NCBI GenBank assembly: GCA_017939795.1
Contig: JAGBAA010000081.1
Location: forward strand, 1 to 64,000
DNA: 64,000 nt
Direction of reading: 5' to 3'
Source: Thermoguttaceae bacterium
GTDB lineage: Bacteria; Planctomycetota; Planctomycetia; Pirellulales; Thermoguttaceae
Under the pieces are notes generated by a model. The model was not told the DNA's origin, made no database searches, and was given only the letters and a program-made list of their open reading frames with translations. This document shows, one piece after another, positions 55,659 to 63,370 of the stretch (position 1 is the stretch's first letter; each line of letters opens with the position of its first letter). Both the position numbers and the translations under genes were made by a program.

Positions 55659-57710
55659 TCAGAGATCGGAGGAAGGCGCAAATTCACCTGAGGTCTGCGG
55701 ATCTTCTTCAAAAATCTCATTCTCATCCGCGTCCCCGGACGAAACAGTTTCCGCCTCTTCAGCATACTCTGCGTCCGTCCCTCCAGCTGAACTGCCGGTT
55801 TTACTCCAGGAATCGACCTCTCCGGAAAGTACTCCGGCATCCGCATCTCCGACACTGGAAGAGAATGGATCCGCTGCGGGACCATTTCCTTCCGCAGTGT
55901 TTTCCGCAGTGCTGTTCTCCGCATCATCCGTCTCGCCATTCACTGGATCTTCCGAACTGTCTGCATTTTCCGCATCCAGATCTTCTGCCTCGCCATTTTC
56001 TGCCCGAGCCTCCCGTTTCGCTTTGCTCAGAAGGTAGCGTTCGCGGCGTTCCTGCTCGATCCGGTTTTTCTCGATCGGGTCCAAACGTCCGGATTCTGGA
56101 AGCGCATCGACGTGGAATGATGTGCTGAGTGATTTTTGCTCGATCGCGCCCTGAATGACCTCCAGTACATCCGGGTAAGTCGCGCCAACTTCCGAAAGCG
56201 CGCGAATAACGTCTTCAACACGGCTCGAGACCGTTCGGCGCTGATCCTGCTGATTGACTCCGAAACGGGAAACGACGATCTCATCGTCGGAATTCGATCG
56301 CACGATGATGTTGTTCGGTGCCTCAACGACCAGCGGATGACGGAAGTGCTGATCCTCACCAAAGACCGTGATCTCGGCCCGCGTCCGTTTCGTAACGTGA
56401 AGCATCGGCTTCCCGGTAGACGGAATGACGCAGAAATGGAACGTTTTTCTTCCGAGAAGCTCACCGGCAACGAGCGGATCCGTCGGACGCATCATGTACA
56501 GTGCGCGGAACGCACCGTAGCGGGTCTCTGCAGTTTCGGAACTCATGAGATCTCGCAGAACATCGTACGCATTCAGGTCATCCAGCGCGCTCAGTGCCTT
56601 GAGTGCCTGATCCCGATTTACGCGGTCTTCCAGAGCAACACGGCCAAGGACCTCTGCACCATCGCTCACGTCAAGGTATGCCAAAGCCTGTGCCGCATGA
56701 AACTGCACATAAAGCTCATTCGACGTCAGACCAAGTTTCAGCGTATCGATCCCCTTGCGTCCGATCGCCTCAAGTTCCAGAGCCGCACGTTTTGCGCTCG
56801 TCGGATCCATTAGCCGTTTTTCCAGAAGATTCATCCGGTCAAGCCGCTCCGCTTCCATCTCGAGGATCGGAATACACTGCACGACCTCAACGAATCGGTA
56901 AATATTCTGACGATATTCCGGCGGGATCGAGAGGTAGATCATCTTGTCGTCCTTCGCCTTCGCGACTTTATCCGAACTTCCGCTCCCCATCTTAAATCGT
57001 GCATTGATGGCCCGCTCGATCTTCATGGTCATGAATTTATCCGGTCTCGCGGAAGTCCGGGAAACGAGAAGATGGATCTGACGGCTGATCGTGGACACTC
57101 CGCCCCCAAGCACGATTCCGCGGCACTGCGTCATTTTATCGCGCGGAGTCCCCGTTTTCGGCTCTACGATGATCGGACCGGAACACGTGGCTCTTTTTCG
57201 TCCTTCACGAAGCCGGTCAAGCATCTGCATTTCCTTCATCGGCGCGGGAAGCAGGTACCCGCCGCGCAGACTCGTCGTTTCACTGTCCATCGTGACGGTC
57301 ACTTCGACGTCGAATCGATCCCCTTTCTGCACACCGGGGGGAAGGTGTCCGCTGACGATGACCAGAGAGGTACTCGGATCGGCCAAAACTTTCGCAGGAT
57401 GCGCAACGTCCCGGCTCGCCATTTCACGAAGAAGCATCGTTCTCTGCACAGACTCCGGCGGATCGCTCCCCGTACCGGCCAGATTTGCGGCAAGACTCAC
57501 GGCAGAAACTTCAATGGGTTCCGCACCATACGCCATCGTGATGTCGCCCACAAATTTCGGCTGGGAGTACTCTTTTTTCTGATCCAGCTGTCCGCGCTCC
57601 ACATCTTTTTTCCCGCCGATCGAATCGCATCCGGCGAAAAAAAGGACGCAGACGGCCGCGAAAGCACCGAGGATCTGTGTTTTGAATGAAATTGAATTCC
57701 GTTTCATCAT
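55659..57710 (-). CDS. FlgI-like lipoprotein with HEAT-type repeats and acidic tail
   Basis: 683 residues (682 if the second of two adjacent ATGs is used; AGG lies upstream of both). Lipobox 'FFAGC' with C28 predicts a lipid anchor. Residues ~55-220 resemble the flagellar P-ring protein FlgI: 'LAANLAGTGSDPPESVQRTMLL', 'TSLVIVSGHLPPGVQKGDRFDVEVTV', 'TTSLRGGYLLPAPM', 'CRGIVLGGG'. Residues ~290-410 form HEAT-type helices ('ALELEAIGRKGIDTLKLGL', 'AAQALAYLDVSDGAEVLGRVALED', 'DLNAYDVLRDLM'). A later FlgI-like beta part and an acidic, disordered tail (570-683) follow. No other flagellar gene is nearby, so a P-ring role is doubtful; it may build a different periplasmic ring or scaffold. It has its own promoter and terminator. 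Confidence 0.75.
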   Translation of the reverse strand: MMKRNSISFKTQILGAFAAVCVLFFAGCDSIGGKKDVERGQLDQKKEYSQPKFVGDITMAYGAEPIEVSAVSLAANLAGTGSDPPESVQRTMLLREMASRDVAHPAKVLADPSTSLVIVSGHLPPGVQKGDRFDVEVTVTMDSETTSLRGGYLLPAPMKEMQMLDRLREGRKRATCSGPIIVEPKTGTPRDKMTQCRGIVLGGGVSTISRQIHLLVSRTSARPDKFMTMKIERAINARFKMGSGSSDKVAKAKDDKMIYLSIPPEYRQNIYRFVEVVQCIPILEMEAERLDRMNLLEKRLMDPTSAKRAALELEAIGRKGIDTLKLGLTSNELYVQFHAAQALAYLDVSDGAEVLGRVALEDRVNRDQALKALSALDDLNAYDVLRDLMSSETAETRYGAFRALYMMRPTDPLVAGELLGRKTFHFCVIPSTGKPMLHVTKRTRAEITVFGEDQHFRHPLVVEAPNNIIVRSNSDDEIVVSRFGVNQQDQRRTVSSRVEDVIRALSEVGATYPDVLEVIQGAIEQKSLSTSFHVDALPESGRLDPIEKNRIEQERRERYLLSKAKREARAENGEAEDLDAENADSSEDPVNGETDDAENSTAENTAEGNGPAADPFSSSVGDADAGVLSGEVDSWSKTGSSAGGTDAEYAEEAETVSSGDADENEIFEEDPQTSGEFAPSSDL

Positions 57711-57749
57711 TGACCTGCACTACATCGTGAATTTACTGCAATATCCGAC

Positions 57750-57778
57750 AGAATAGACGTTTCCCGTTTTTTTGTCAA
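57750..57778 (-). promoter_or_regulatory. Promoter of the FlgI-like lipoprotein gene
   Basis: Minus strand TTGACA (57778-57773), 17-base spacer, TATTCT (57755-57750), ~40 bases before the start codon. Confidence 0.8.
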
Positions 57779-57813
57779 GAGAAATTTTGCCTTTTTTTAG
57801 ACTTTCTGAGACG

Positions 57814-57897
57814 AATTTCACGAAAGACGCAAAAACTCGCGAAATGTTTTCCAAAAACCTGAAAAGCATTCGCGAGTTCTGTGCAGCTTCGTGAATT
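57814..57897. repeat. Long imperfect inverted repeat downstream of threonine synthase
   Basis: AATTTCACGAA and ACTCGCGAAATG on the left pair with TTCGTGAATT and CATTCGCGAGT on the right, giving an ~84-base hairpin with small bulges. No T-run follows on the minus strand, so it is not a standard terminator. It may protect the 3' end of the thrC transcript or insulate the next promoter. Confidence 0.7.
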
Positions 57898-57967
57898 TTG
57901 TGTTGAAATATTTCGACCGTGTTGGAAAATTTCAGCATCATGCCGATTCCTGACGGCCAGCAGAAAA

Positions 57968-59356
57968 CTACCCCTGGATCGCGCGGACGATGTCGTCCAC
58001 GTCATTTTCGACCTTGACCGGATTGTTCGCGAAATCGCACGTCGTGACGCCATGCGGTCGGAGGACTTCGTCAAATTTCTGCGGGTCGCCGCAATGATAC
58101 GCGACGGTCGCGGTCGGATCCTTGAGCTGATGGCCCGTCAGGATGCAGACGACGCGGTCGCTCGGTGCGATGACGCCCTCTTCACGCAGAAGTTTCGTTC
58201 CCGCCACGCTCGCAGCACTGGCCGGCTCACAGCCGAACCCGCAGGCCCCGACCTGGGATTTCGCATCGAGGATCTGCTGGTCGGTCACTTTGCGCACGAC
58301 ACCGTCGCACCATTCCAGCGCACGGAGGCATTTCTCAAGGTTGACCGGCCGATTGATCTCGATTGCGCTGGCGATCGTATTCGCACGGCGTCCCTCATCG
58401 TTCATCTGCTTGAAGAAAGCATTGATCTTCGCGCGATCGGTATTTCCGCCGTTCCATCGGATATTTTCCTCATTGAAGACGCGGGTCAGCGTATCGGCAC
58501 CCGCCGCGTTGATGACGGCCAGCCGCGGAATTCGGTCGATCAGTCCCAGTTCGTAGAGTTCATGGAACGCTTTGCCGAACGAGCTGGAGTTTCCAAGGTT
58601 TCCGCCCGGAACGACGATCCAGTCCGGAACGTTCCAGCGAAGAGCTTCCAGTACGCGCAGCATGATGGTCTTCTGGCCTTCCAGACGGAACGGATTCACG
58701 CTGTTGACCAGATAGATACCGAGTTTTTTCGAGACTTCCTTCACCCGCGCCATCGCATCATCAAAATCGCCATGGATCTGAAGCGTCTGCGCCCCGTAAT
58801 CAAGAGCCTGGGAAAGTTTCCCGTACGCGATCTTTCCGTCGCCGATGAAAATGACGGCCTTCATCGTCTGGAGGCAGGAACAGTAGAGAGCCAGCGAGGC
58901 ACTGGTATTTCCCGTGGAGGCACACGCCGCCCGCGTCGCGCCGACCATCCGTGCGTGCGTCGTCGCCGCGCACATCCCATTATCCTTGAACGACCCGGAC
59001 GGGTTCATCCCCTCATACTGAAGGAAAAGGTTTCCCTCTTTCACGCCGGCATACTTCGCGACTCCCGCGGAATTCTGCAGAATGGTCTGTCCTTCTCCGA
59101 CCGTCACGCACTTTTCCAGTTCCGTGAACGGAAGGAGGTCATGGAATTTCCAGACGCCGCTGAAACGCTGAGGCACATCGCGCATCGTCCAGTACTTTTC
59201 CAGCTCTTTAAGCGACTTCGGAACAGAAAGTTTATCCCAATCATACCGAATGTCCAGCAGATTCCCGCATTTGGGGCACGCAGTCAGGACTTCTTCGACA
59301 CCGTACGCAGCGCCGCAGTTCGGATCGATACACTTCTGGAAAACATGCTCAGCCAT
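57968..59356 (-). CDS. thrC: Threonine synthase
   Basis: 462 residues from the ATG at 59356 (GGAAGG site; the frame runs to 59455 without one). A small zinc-ribbon-like start (C8, C14 and 'ACPKCG') is followed by the PLP-dependent fold: '[14 protein letters not shown]' with the cofactor lysine K124, '[15 protein letters not shown]', '[17 protein letters not shown]' and '[11 protein letters not shown]'. It converts O-phosphohomoserine to threonine in the cytoplasm. The N-terminal cysteines are seen in one bacterial/archaeal group of threonine synthases. The gene is alone; homoserine dehydrogenase and kinase are not nearby. Confidence 0.94.
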   Translation of the reverse strand: MAEHVFQKCIDPNCGAAYGVEEVLTACPKCGNLLDIRYDWDKLSVPKSLKELEKYWTMRDVPQRFSGVWKFHDLLPFTELEKCVTVGEGQTILQNSAGVAKYAGVKEGNLFLQYEGMNPSGSFKDNGMCAATTHARMVGATRAACASTGNTSASLALYCSCLQTMKAVIFIGDGKIAYGKLSQALDYGAQTLQIHGDFDDAMARVKEVSKKLGIYLVNSVNPFRLEGQKTIMLRVLEALRWNVPDWIVVPGGNLGNSSSFGKAFHELYELGLIDRIPRLAVINAAGADTLTRVFNEENIRWNGGNTDRAKINAFFKQMNDEGRRANTIASAIEINRPVNLEKCLRALEWCDGVVRKVTDQQILDAKSQVGACGFGCEPASAASVAGTKLLREEGVIAPSDRVVCILTGHQLKDPTATVAYHCGDPQKFDEVLRPHGVTTCDFANNPVKVENDVDDIVRAIQG

Positions 59357-59579
59357 TTTTTCGCCTTCCATGAAACAGATTTTAAAACTCGAAAAACAAA
59401 CAGGATCTTCCTTTTTGCATTCTACCAGAAAACAAAAAAAGTTCAAGCCCCCCACATCACGGCCATTTTCCGACTGCCGAGTATTCTGAGTCCTTTTTTC
59501 ATGAAACGACGGCAGGATGGTTCCGCAGAGGGCACAAGGAGATTTGAGAGGGCGTTTTTTTGCGTGCCTGGGGTTCCCG

Positions 59580-59642
59580 AAAAGCCCCCAACCACCCCGT
59601 CAGACCTTTGGTCTGCTCCCCCTTCTGATGGAGGGGCTTTTT
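59580..59642. repeat. 63-bp inverted-repeat element (REP/MITE-like)
   Basis: Outer arms AAAAGCCCC (59580-59588) and GGGGCTTTT (59633-59641); inner hairpin CAGACC-TTT-GGTCTG (59601-59615). Between them are C-rich and G-rich stretches (CCACCCCGTCAG, CTCCCCCTTCTGATGG). The layout resembles short palindromic intergenic repeats common in gut Firmicutes genomes, recognised here by memory only. It could also act as a terminator on the plus strand (GGGGCTTTTT). Only one copy was noticed in this window. Confidence 0.65.
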
Positions 59643-59752
59643 GCATACGCATCCATGCCAGTGACCAACAGGAACTGGTTCGCCTGCCATGGCACGATCA
59701 GAATTTTCGGAAAAAATTCCTCTTTTTTTCCCAAAAAAGAAAGCGTCCCCCA

Positions 59753-59781
59753 TTGAAAATTTTGGAAATTTCTGGTAAAAT
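59753..59781 (+). promoter_or_regulatory. Promoter in front of a structured, non-coding region
   Basis: TTGAAA (59753-59758), 17-base spacer, TAAAAT (59776-59781). Transcription would begin near 59788. No good coding region starts within the next 390 bases. Confidence 0.7.
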
Positions 59782-59787
59782 ACTGAT

Positions 59788-60106
59788 GCACAGATTTGGA
59801 TTGGACGTTTGTTCAAAATCGGCCATCCAATTCCATGGATCTGCCCGGGCCGTTTTGCTCTTTTCGCGAACGTGCCTGTTTTGCGGGAAGATCTTCCGAG
59901 AAAGTGCTCCAGCAAAAAAGCCAATTTATATTTCGTATTTTTAGACTTTGCGGTTCAGAAAATAAAGTAAGTTCATCACTACCAGCCGGGAGACCGGAGA
60001 TGGCTTGCCTGCAACACCAGAATCGTGACGCCTTAGGGGCGTTGCGTAGTGTTGCGGAGAAATATCGGTCTTCGGACGCTCTTTGGTAGAGAGCAAGGTA
60101 TTTTTC
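59788..60106 (+). ncRNA. Candidate structured RNA or long leader (unassigned)
   Basis: Between the promoter at 59753 and a T-rich stretch at ~60100 lie several helices. The predicted 5' end CAGAT (59791-59795) can pair with ATCTG (59839-59843). CCGG-GAGA-CCGG forms a hairpin with a GNRA-type tetraloop (59986-59997). A two-tier hairpin has outer arms GCAACAC (60011-60017) and GTGTTGC (60049-60055) and an inner 9-pair stem (60024-60032 with 60038-60046, two G-U pairs). A last hairpin GCTCT/AGAGC (60078-60094) is followed by ATTTTTC, terminator-like. I compared it by eye with 6S, SRP, tmRNA, RNase P and common riboswitches and found no match. It could be a free RNA or the leader of the small membrane protein at 60189. 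Confidence 0.4.
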
Positions 60107-60188
60107 TTTATTTTCGCGCGATGCTCCTATTTTTATGGAGAATCGCCTCGAAACTGCTGTTTAACCCCATTTTCATGAGAGGTTTTTC

Positions 60189-60389
60189 ATGCGGTGCTTT
60201 TATTTCTGGGTCTTTTTCTGTCTGTTTCTTTCCCTCATGATCCTTTTGGGGTACTTTTTTCTGTACAAGCACCACGATCCCTCCCAAACCGCAGATTCAC
60301 TGGAAAAACGCATATTGCGGGAGCCTGACCCAATGGATCCGATCTATCTCCAAATCCTCATGAACGAATCGCACATGACTTCGTTCTGA
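60189..60389 (+). CDS. Small single-pass membrane protein (hypothetical)
   Basis: 66 residues. An AGAGG site lies 7 bases before the ATG. Residues 4-27 form one strongly hydrophobic helix (FYFWVFFCLFLSLMILLGYFFLY), followed by a hydrophilic tail with charged and Met/Pro-containing sequence (EKRILREPDPMDPIYLQILMNE). No family recognised. It lies ~80 bases after the structured region and could be translated from the same transcript. It is short and could be spurious. Confidence 0.45.
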   Translation: MRCFYFWVFFCLFLSLMILLGYFFLYKHHDPSQTADSLEKRILREPDPMDPIYLQILMNESHMTSF

Positions 60390-60463
60390 TCTCATCGCAC
60401 ATTCCTTTCTTTTCCACCCATACACGATCAGTCTGCCGCCAGTGCAATAAAATTCTCCCCCCG

Positions 60464-60491
60464 TTGCAGTCCCAGAGAAATATGGTATAAT
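60464..60491 (+). promoter_or_regulatory. Promoter of mnmA
   Basis: TTGCAG (60464-60469), 16-base spacer, TATAAT (60486-60491), giving a ~45-base leader. Confidence 0.75.
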
Positions 60492-60543
60492 GGTCGGGTA
60501 TTCCTTACGGAAATCTCATAGAATCAATGAAGGAGAGCGATCC

Positions 60544-61650
60544 ATGGCAAAAATCGTTTTGGCGATGTCCGGCGGCGTGGACAGCAGTGTCTGCGCACAC
60601 ATTCTGACACAGGCGGGACATGAAGTGACCGGCGTTTTCATGCAGCATGGGATCCAGACGCACACAGACGGCAGTGCGGAAAACCTCCCCATCCGCCGAA
60701 AGCACGGATGCTGCAGTGAAGAAGATGCCGCAGACGCCCGGGTAGTTGCCGACCGATTCGGGATCCCGCTGCACATCATGGATCTTCATGAAGAATTCCA
60801 GAAGATCGTCTCGTATTTCATCCGCGAATATTCTACCTGCCGGACGCCGAATCCATGCATCGTCTGCAATGCGGATCTGAAATTCGGAAAGATCTTTGAT
60901 TTTGCGGACTCGATCGGGGCGGATTTCGTCGCGACAGGACACTATGCGCGTCTGGTGAAGCACGAAACTCCGGACGGCCCGGAATTCTGCATCGCCCGGG
61001 GAGCAGATCCGTCGAAGGACCAGTCGTACGTACTGCACCGGATCCCGCGGGAAAAACTTCCCCGACTCCTCTTTCCTCTTGGAGACCGAACCAAGGAAGA
61101 GATCCGAACGATGGCGGAGGATGCGGGGATCCACGTTGCGCATAAGCGGGACAGCCAGGAGATCTGCTTCGTTCCGGACGGAGACCACGCGAAATTCGTA
61201 AAGGAGCAGATCTTCCGCGAAACGGGTGCGTATCCGGACACGAAAGGGAATTTCTTCACGACGGACGGCAAAGACCTGGGACCGCACGAAGGGATGGAAC
61301 GCTACACGGTCGGACAGCGAAAGGGGCTGCGTCTGGCGTTTCGCGAGCCTCATTTTGTCGTGCGTCTGGAACCGGAAACCAATCGGGTCATTCTGGGACT
61401 TCATGATGAGCTTGCCCGCACGGAACTGCATGCCTCGGAGTCCGTCTGGCAGATCCCGACTCCGACGGAAGCGTTTGAATGCGAAGTCAAGATCCGCTAC
61501 CGTTCCCCGTCCGTTCCTGCGCGGGTCATTCCGGAAAAGGACGGAAAATTCCGGATCGAACTCCACACGCCGGTCTTCGGCATCGCACCGGGACAGGCGG
61601 CCGTCTGCTATGCGGGCGAAACACTTCTCGGCGGAGGCTGGATCGACTGA
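60544..61650 (+). CDS. mnmA: tRNA-specific 2-thiouridylase MnmA
   Basis: 368 residues from the ATG at 60544 (AAGGAG site; an in-frame ATG at 60490 lies in the promoter). P-loop 'SGGVDSS' (9-15) binds ATP. The catalytic region reads 'CRTPNPCIVCN' with C105 and C108, and the second catalytic cysteine is C208 in 'SQEICFV'. 'DQSYVLHRI', 'RYTVGQRKGL' and the C-terminal beta-barrel are typical. It adds sulfur at position 2 of U34 in Lys, Glu and Gln tRNAs. The C-x-x-C arrangement, rather than D-x-x-C, fits MnmA proteins thought to carry a [4Fe-4S] cluster. Single gene with its own promoter and terminator. Confidence 0.95.
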   Translation: MAKIVLAMSGGVDSSVCAHILTQAGHEVTGVFMQHGIQTHTDGSAENLPIRRKHGCCSEEDAADARVVADRFGIPLHIMDLHEEFQKIVSYFIREYSTCRTPNPCIVCNADLKFGKIFDFADSIGADFVATGHYARLVKHETPDGPEFCIARGADPSKDQSYVLHRIPREKLPRLLFPLGDRTKEEIRTMAEDAGIHVAHKRDSQEICFVPDGDHAKFVKEQIFRETGAYPDTKGNFFTTDGKDLGPHEGMERYTVGQRKGLRLAFREPHFVVRLEPETNRVILGLHDELARTELHASESVWQIPTPTEAFECEVKIRYRSPSVPARVIPEKDGKFRIELHTPVFGIAPGQAAVCYAGETLLGGGWID

Positions 61651-61672
61651 GAAGAGAGACTGGAACAGAAAA

Positions 61673-61720
61673 AACGGCAGAAACGATCCTTTTTCGGAAG
61701 ATGTTTCTGCCGTTCTTTTT
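61673..61720 (+). terminator. Terminator of mnmA
   Basis: AACGGCAGAAAC (61673-61684) pairs perfectly with GTTTCTGCCGTT (61703-61714), then CTTTTT. Confidence 0.9.
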
Positions 61721-61762
61721 CATACCTTGCGGCATTTTCATACCTTGCGGCATTTTCATGCC
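61717..61762 (+). repeat. 18-bp tandem repeat (two copies plus a partial)
   Basis: TTTTCATACCTTGCGGCA at 61717-61734 and 61735-61752, then TTTTCATGCC. It begins in the T-tract of the mnmA terminator and lies between convergent genes. Confidence 0.9.
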
Positions 61763-61833
61763 TCATGCATTTCGCCGGCTCTCACGCTTTCAGCCTGCGG
61801 AGCATCCCGGTCATTTCTCCAGAGATCTGCCAA

Positions 61834-62670
61834 TCATTTCTCCAGATATTCTTCACTTCCATTCAGCCAGAGGCGGTTCATTCGGGCAATATTCGCCCGG
61901 AGGGATCTCAGGAGCTGAATGTACGTAAAGACGGCAAAAAGCAGGCACGCCGCCAGGACCCACTGAAGCCCGGAAATGACGGTCATGCTGTTTGCGGGAT
62001 CCTTCAGCACCCACGGAACGAGCGTCACGGCCAGGAAAAGCAGAATGGCATAAAAAACGGATCGGTGGACGGTCCGAAGATGCCTCAGCGCCTCCGGTTC
62101 GCCAAGAAACCAGGAAAGACGCAGAAGATTCTGAAGCCATTTCTGCCACGCAAGGAGCAGCAGAAGCGGCAGAAGGAACGAAATGAGCATCCCGAGTACG
62201 AGTGCACCGTACCAGACGAAACCGGCCCCCCAGGCCCCTGGAAGAATGTTTCCCGGCACCTTCGCACACCAGGAAGTCCCGACCATATTCAGGATCGTTC
62301 CGGTCAGCATGATGAGCATGACCAGCCCGACAGGCTGAACGGCTTCCTCGATCGGAAGTTCGTCTTTCAGCTCCAGGTAAAGTTCCTCGGGAGCAAGCGT
62401 CTGAAGATGTGCCAACCGTTCTTCGGTCATGCTTCGCACAAAGTCGGCAAACTTTTCCGAACGTCCGAAAGTTAGAGTCAGGACAGCGATCAGCAGCAAA
62501 AAAGCCGCCGTCAGGATCAGATCCGACCAGATGAGCAGCCCCATTCCGCGGCGCACCGGCTCAAGGACCCTGGGATCGCATGGAAAGCGTAGAGAATAGT
62601 CTCCAAAATCGCGAACGATCCCATCCTGTTCCGAAGCAGAAGTACCCAAATTGGAAAACGGTGAATTCAT
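61834..62670 (-). CDS. Multipass membrane protein of unknown function
   Basis: 278 residues with an AAGGAC site. About five to six hydrophobic helices are visible (near residues 44-68, 112-135, 150-176, 207-224 and 228-252) with a cytoplasmic-looking N-terminus ('LRFPCDPRVLEPVRRGMGLL') and a basic C-terminus ('LRSLRANIARMNRLW'). No catalytic or transport motif is recognised. The hydrophobic pattern, with a hydrophilic loop rich in Glu at ~70-105, is reminiscent of uncharacterised planctomycete membrane proteins, but I cannot name a family. It reads toward mnmA and is separated from it by the mnmA terminator and tandem repeat. Confidence 0.75.
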   Translation of the reverse strand: MNSPFSNLGTSASEQDGIVRDFGDYSLRFPCDPRVLEPVRRGMGLLIWSDLILTAAFLLLIAVLTLTFGRSEKFADFVRSMTEERLAHLQTLAPEELYLELKDELPIEEAVQPVGLVMLIMLTGTILNMVGTSWCAKVPGNILPGAWGAGFVWYGALVLGMLISFLLPLLLLLAWQKWLQNLLRLSWFLGEPEALRHLRTVHRSVFYAILLFLAVTLVPWVLKDPANSMTVISGLQWVLAACLLFAVFTYIQLLRSLRANIARMNRLWLNGSEEYLEK

Positions 62671-63015
62671 GAAAAGCCGTCCTTAAAAAATCTGAAAAAA
62701 ATCGTACTCTGAAAAGAAAAAATCCGCAGACACACCCGGAAATTCCCAAAATCGGAGACGCACGGCATCCAGTTCCTCCGGTTTTCCAGACGTGTCTGAG
62801 GCTTAATTCCCTCTAATTATAGGCAAAATCCGCAAAATGTCAAATGTTTCTGCTTGAAAAAAGAAGAAAAAAACGAAAAAATGCAAAAAAATTTTCCTCC
62901 CCCCCTGTGAAAAGTCTGAAATTTCGCTATAATATACTGCATTGGTATTTGTGTTTAATCGTTCATTCCGATTTCATGGAATGATTGGGACTCAAACTTA
63001 AACAGGAGATTTACC
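62671..63015. promoter_or_regulatory. Intergenic region with the promoter of the small basic protein gene
   Basis: 345 bases. A perfect TATAAT (62928-62933) lies ~83 bases before the GTG start at 63016; no strong -35 is visible (CTGTGA at the right distance). A/T-rich tracts occur at 62850-62890. No other gene was seen. Confidence 0.55.
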
Positions 63016-63102
63016 GTGGGAACAAAAGTATCCGGAAAAGGTCGTCGCAAGATCGGTCGTAAAAAGAGAAAGATGCGTTCGAGAATTCGTCATCGCAAAT
63101 AA
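63016..63102 (+). CDS. 28-residue highly basic protein, probable small ribosomal protein (mS38/bS22-like)
   Basis: GTG start with an AGGAG site seven bases upstream; stop TAA at 63100. Of 28 residues, 16 are Lys, Arg or His; the sequence begins MGTKVSGKGRRKIGRKK and ends RSRIRHRK. The pattern KRRK-x-KKKRK-x-R resembles the short AURKAIP1/COX24 (mS38)-type proteins that bind 16S rRNA in several bacterial phyla (bS22). The strong ribosome site and promoter box support a real, well expressed gene. It is followed 268 bases later by uvrA; the gap has no gene. The family assignment rests on composition and pattern only. Confidence 0.7.
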   Translation: MGTKVSGKGRRKIGRKKRKMRSRIRHRK

Positions 63103-63370
63103 TTGCGGTGCAGGATCGGTATTTGGCCGTTCCTGCCTGTTTTGATGTCGTGAGGCGAGTGAGCGATCCAACGTTCCGATCTGGACTGAACGGTTTCGTT
63201 CCTGCTCTCTCTGCTTCATCGAATTCGACGCAGTTGAATTTTCCGATCCGGCACAGATATGGAGTTTCGCTCCCGTATGCTTTTGTTTCGTTAAGAAAGC
63301 GGAAATTTGACTGATTGGCGTTAAATCCGGTGTGTATCTGGCACTGGATTTTTTTTTGGAAAGGTCCACC

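Noticed and set aside
59985-60007. A B12-box-like string (AGCCGGGAGACCGG) suggesting a cobalamin riboswitch
   Set aside because: The other conserved parts of the cobalamin aptamer are missing and no cobalamin gene follows, so the match is probably chance.
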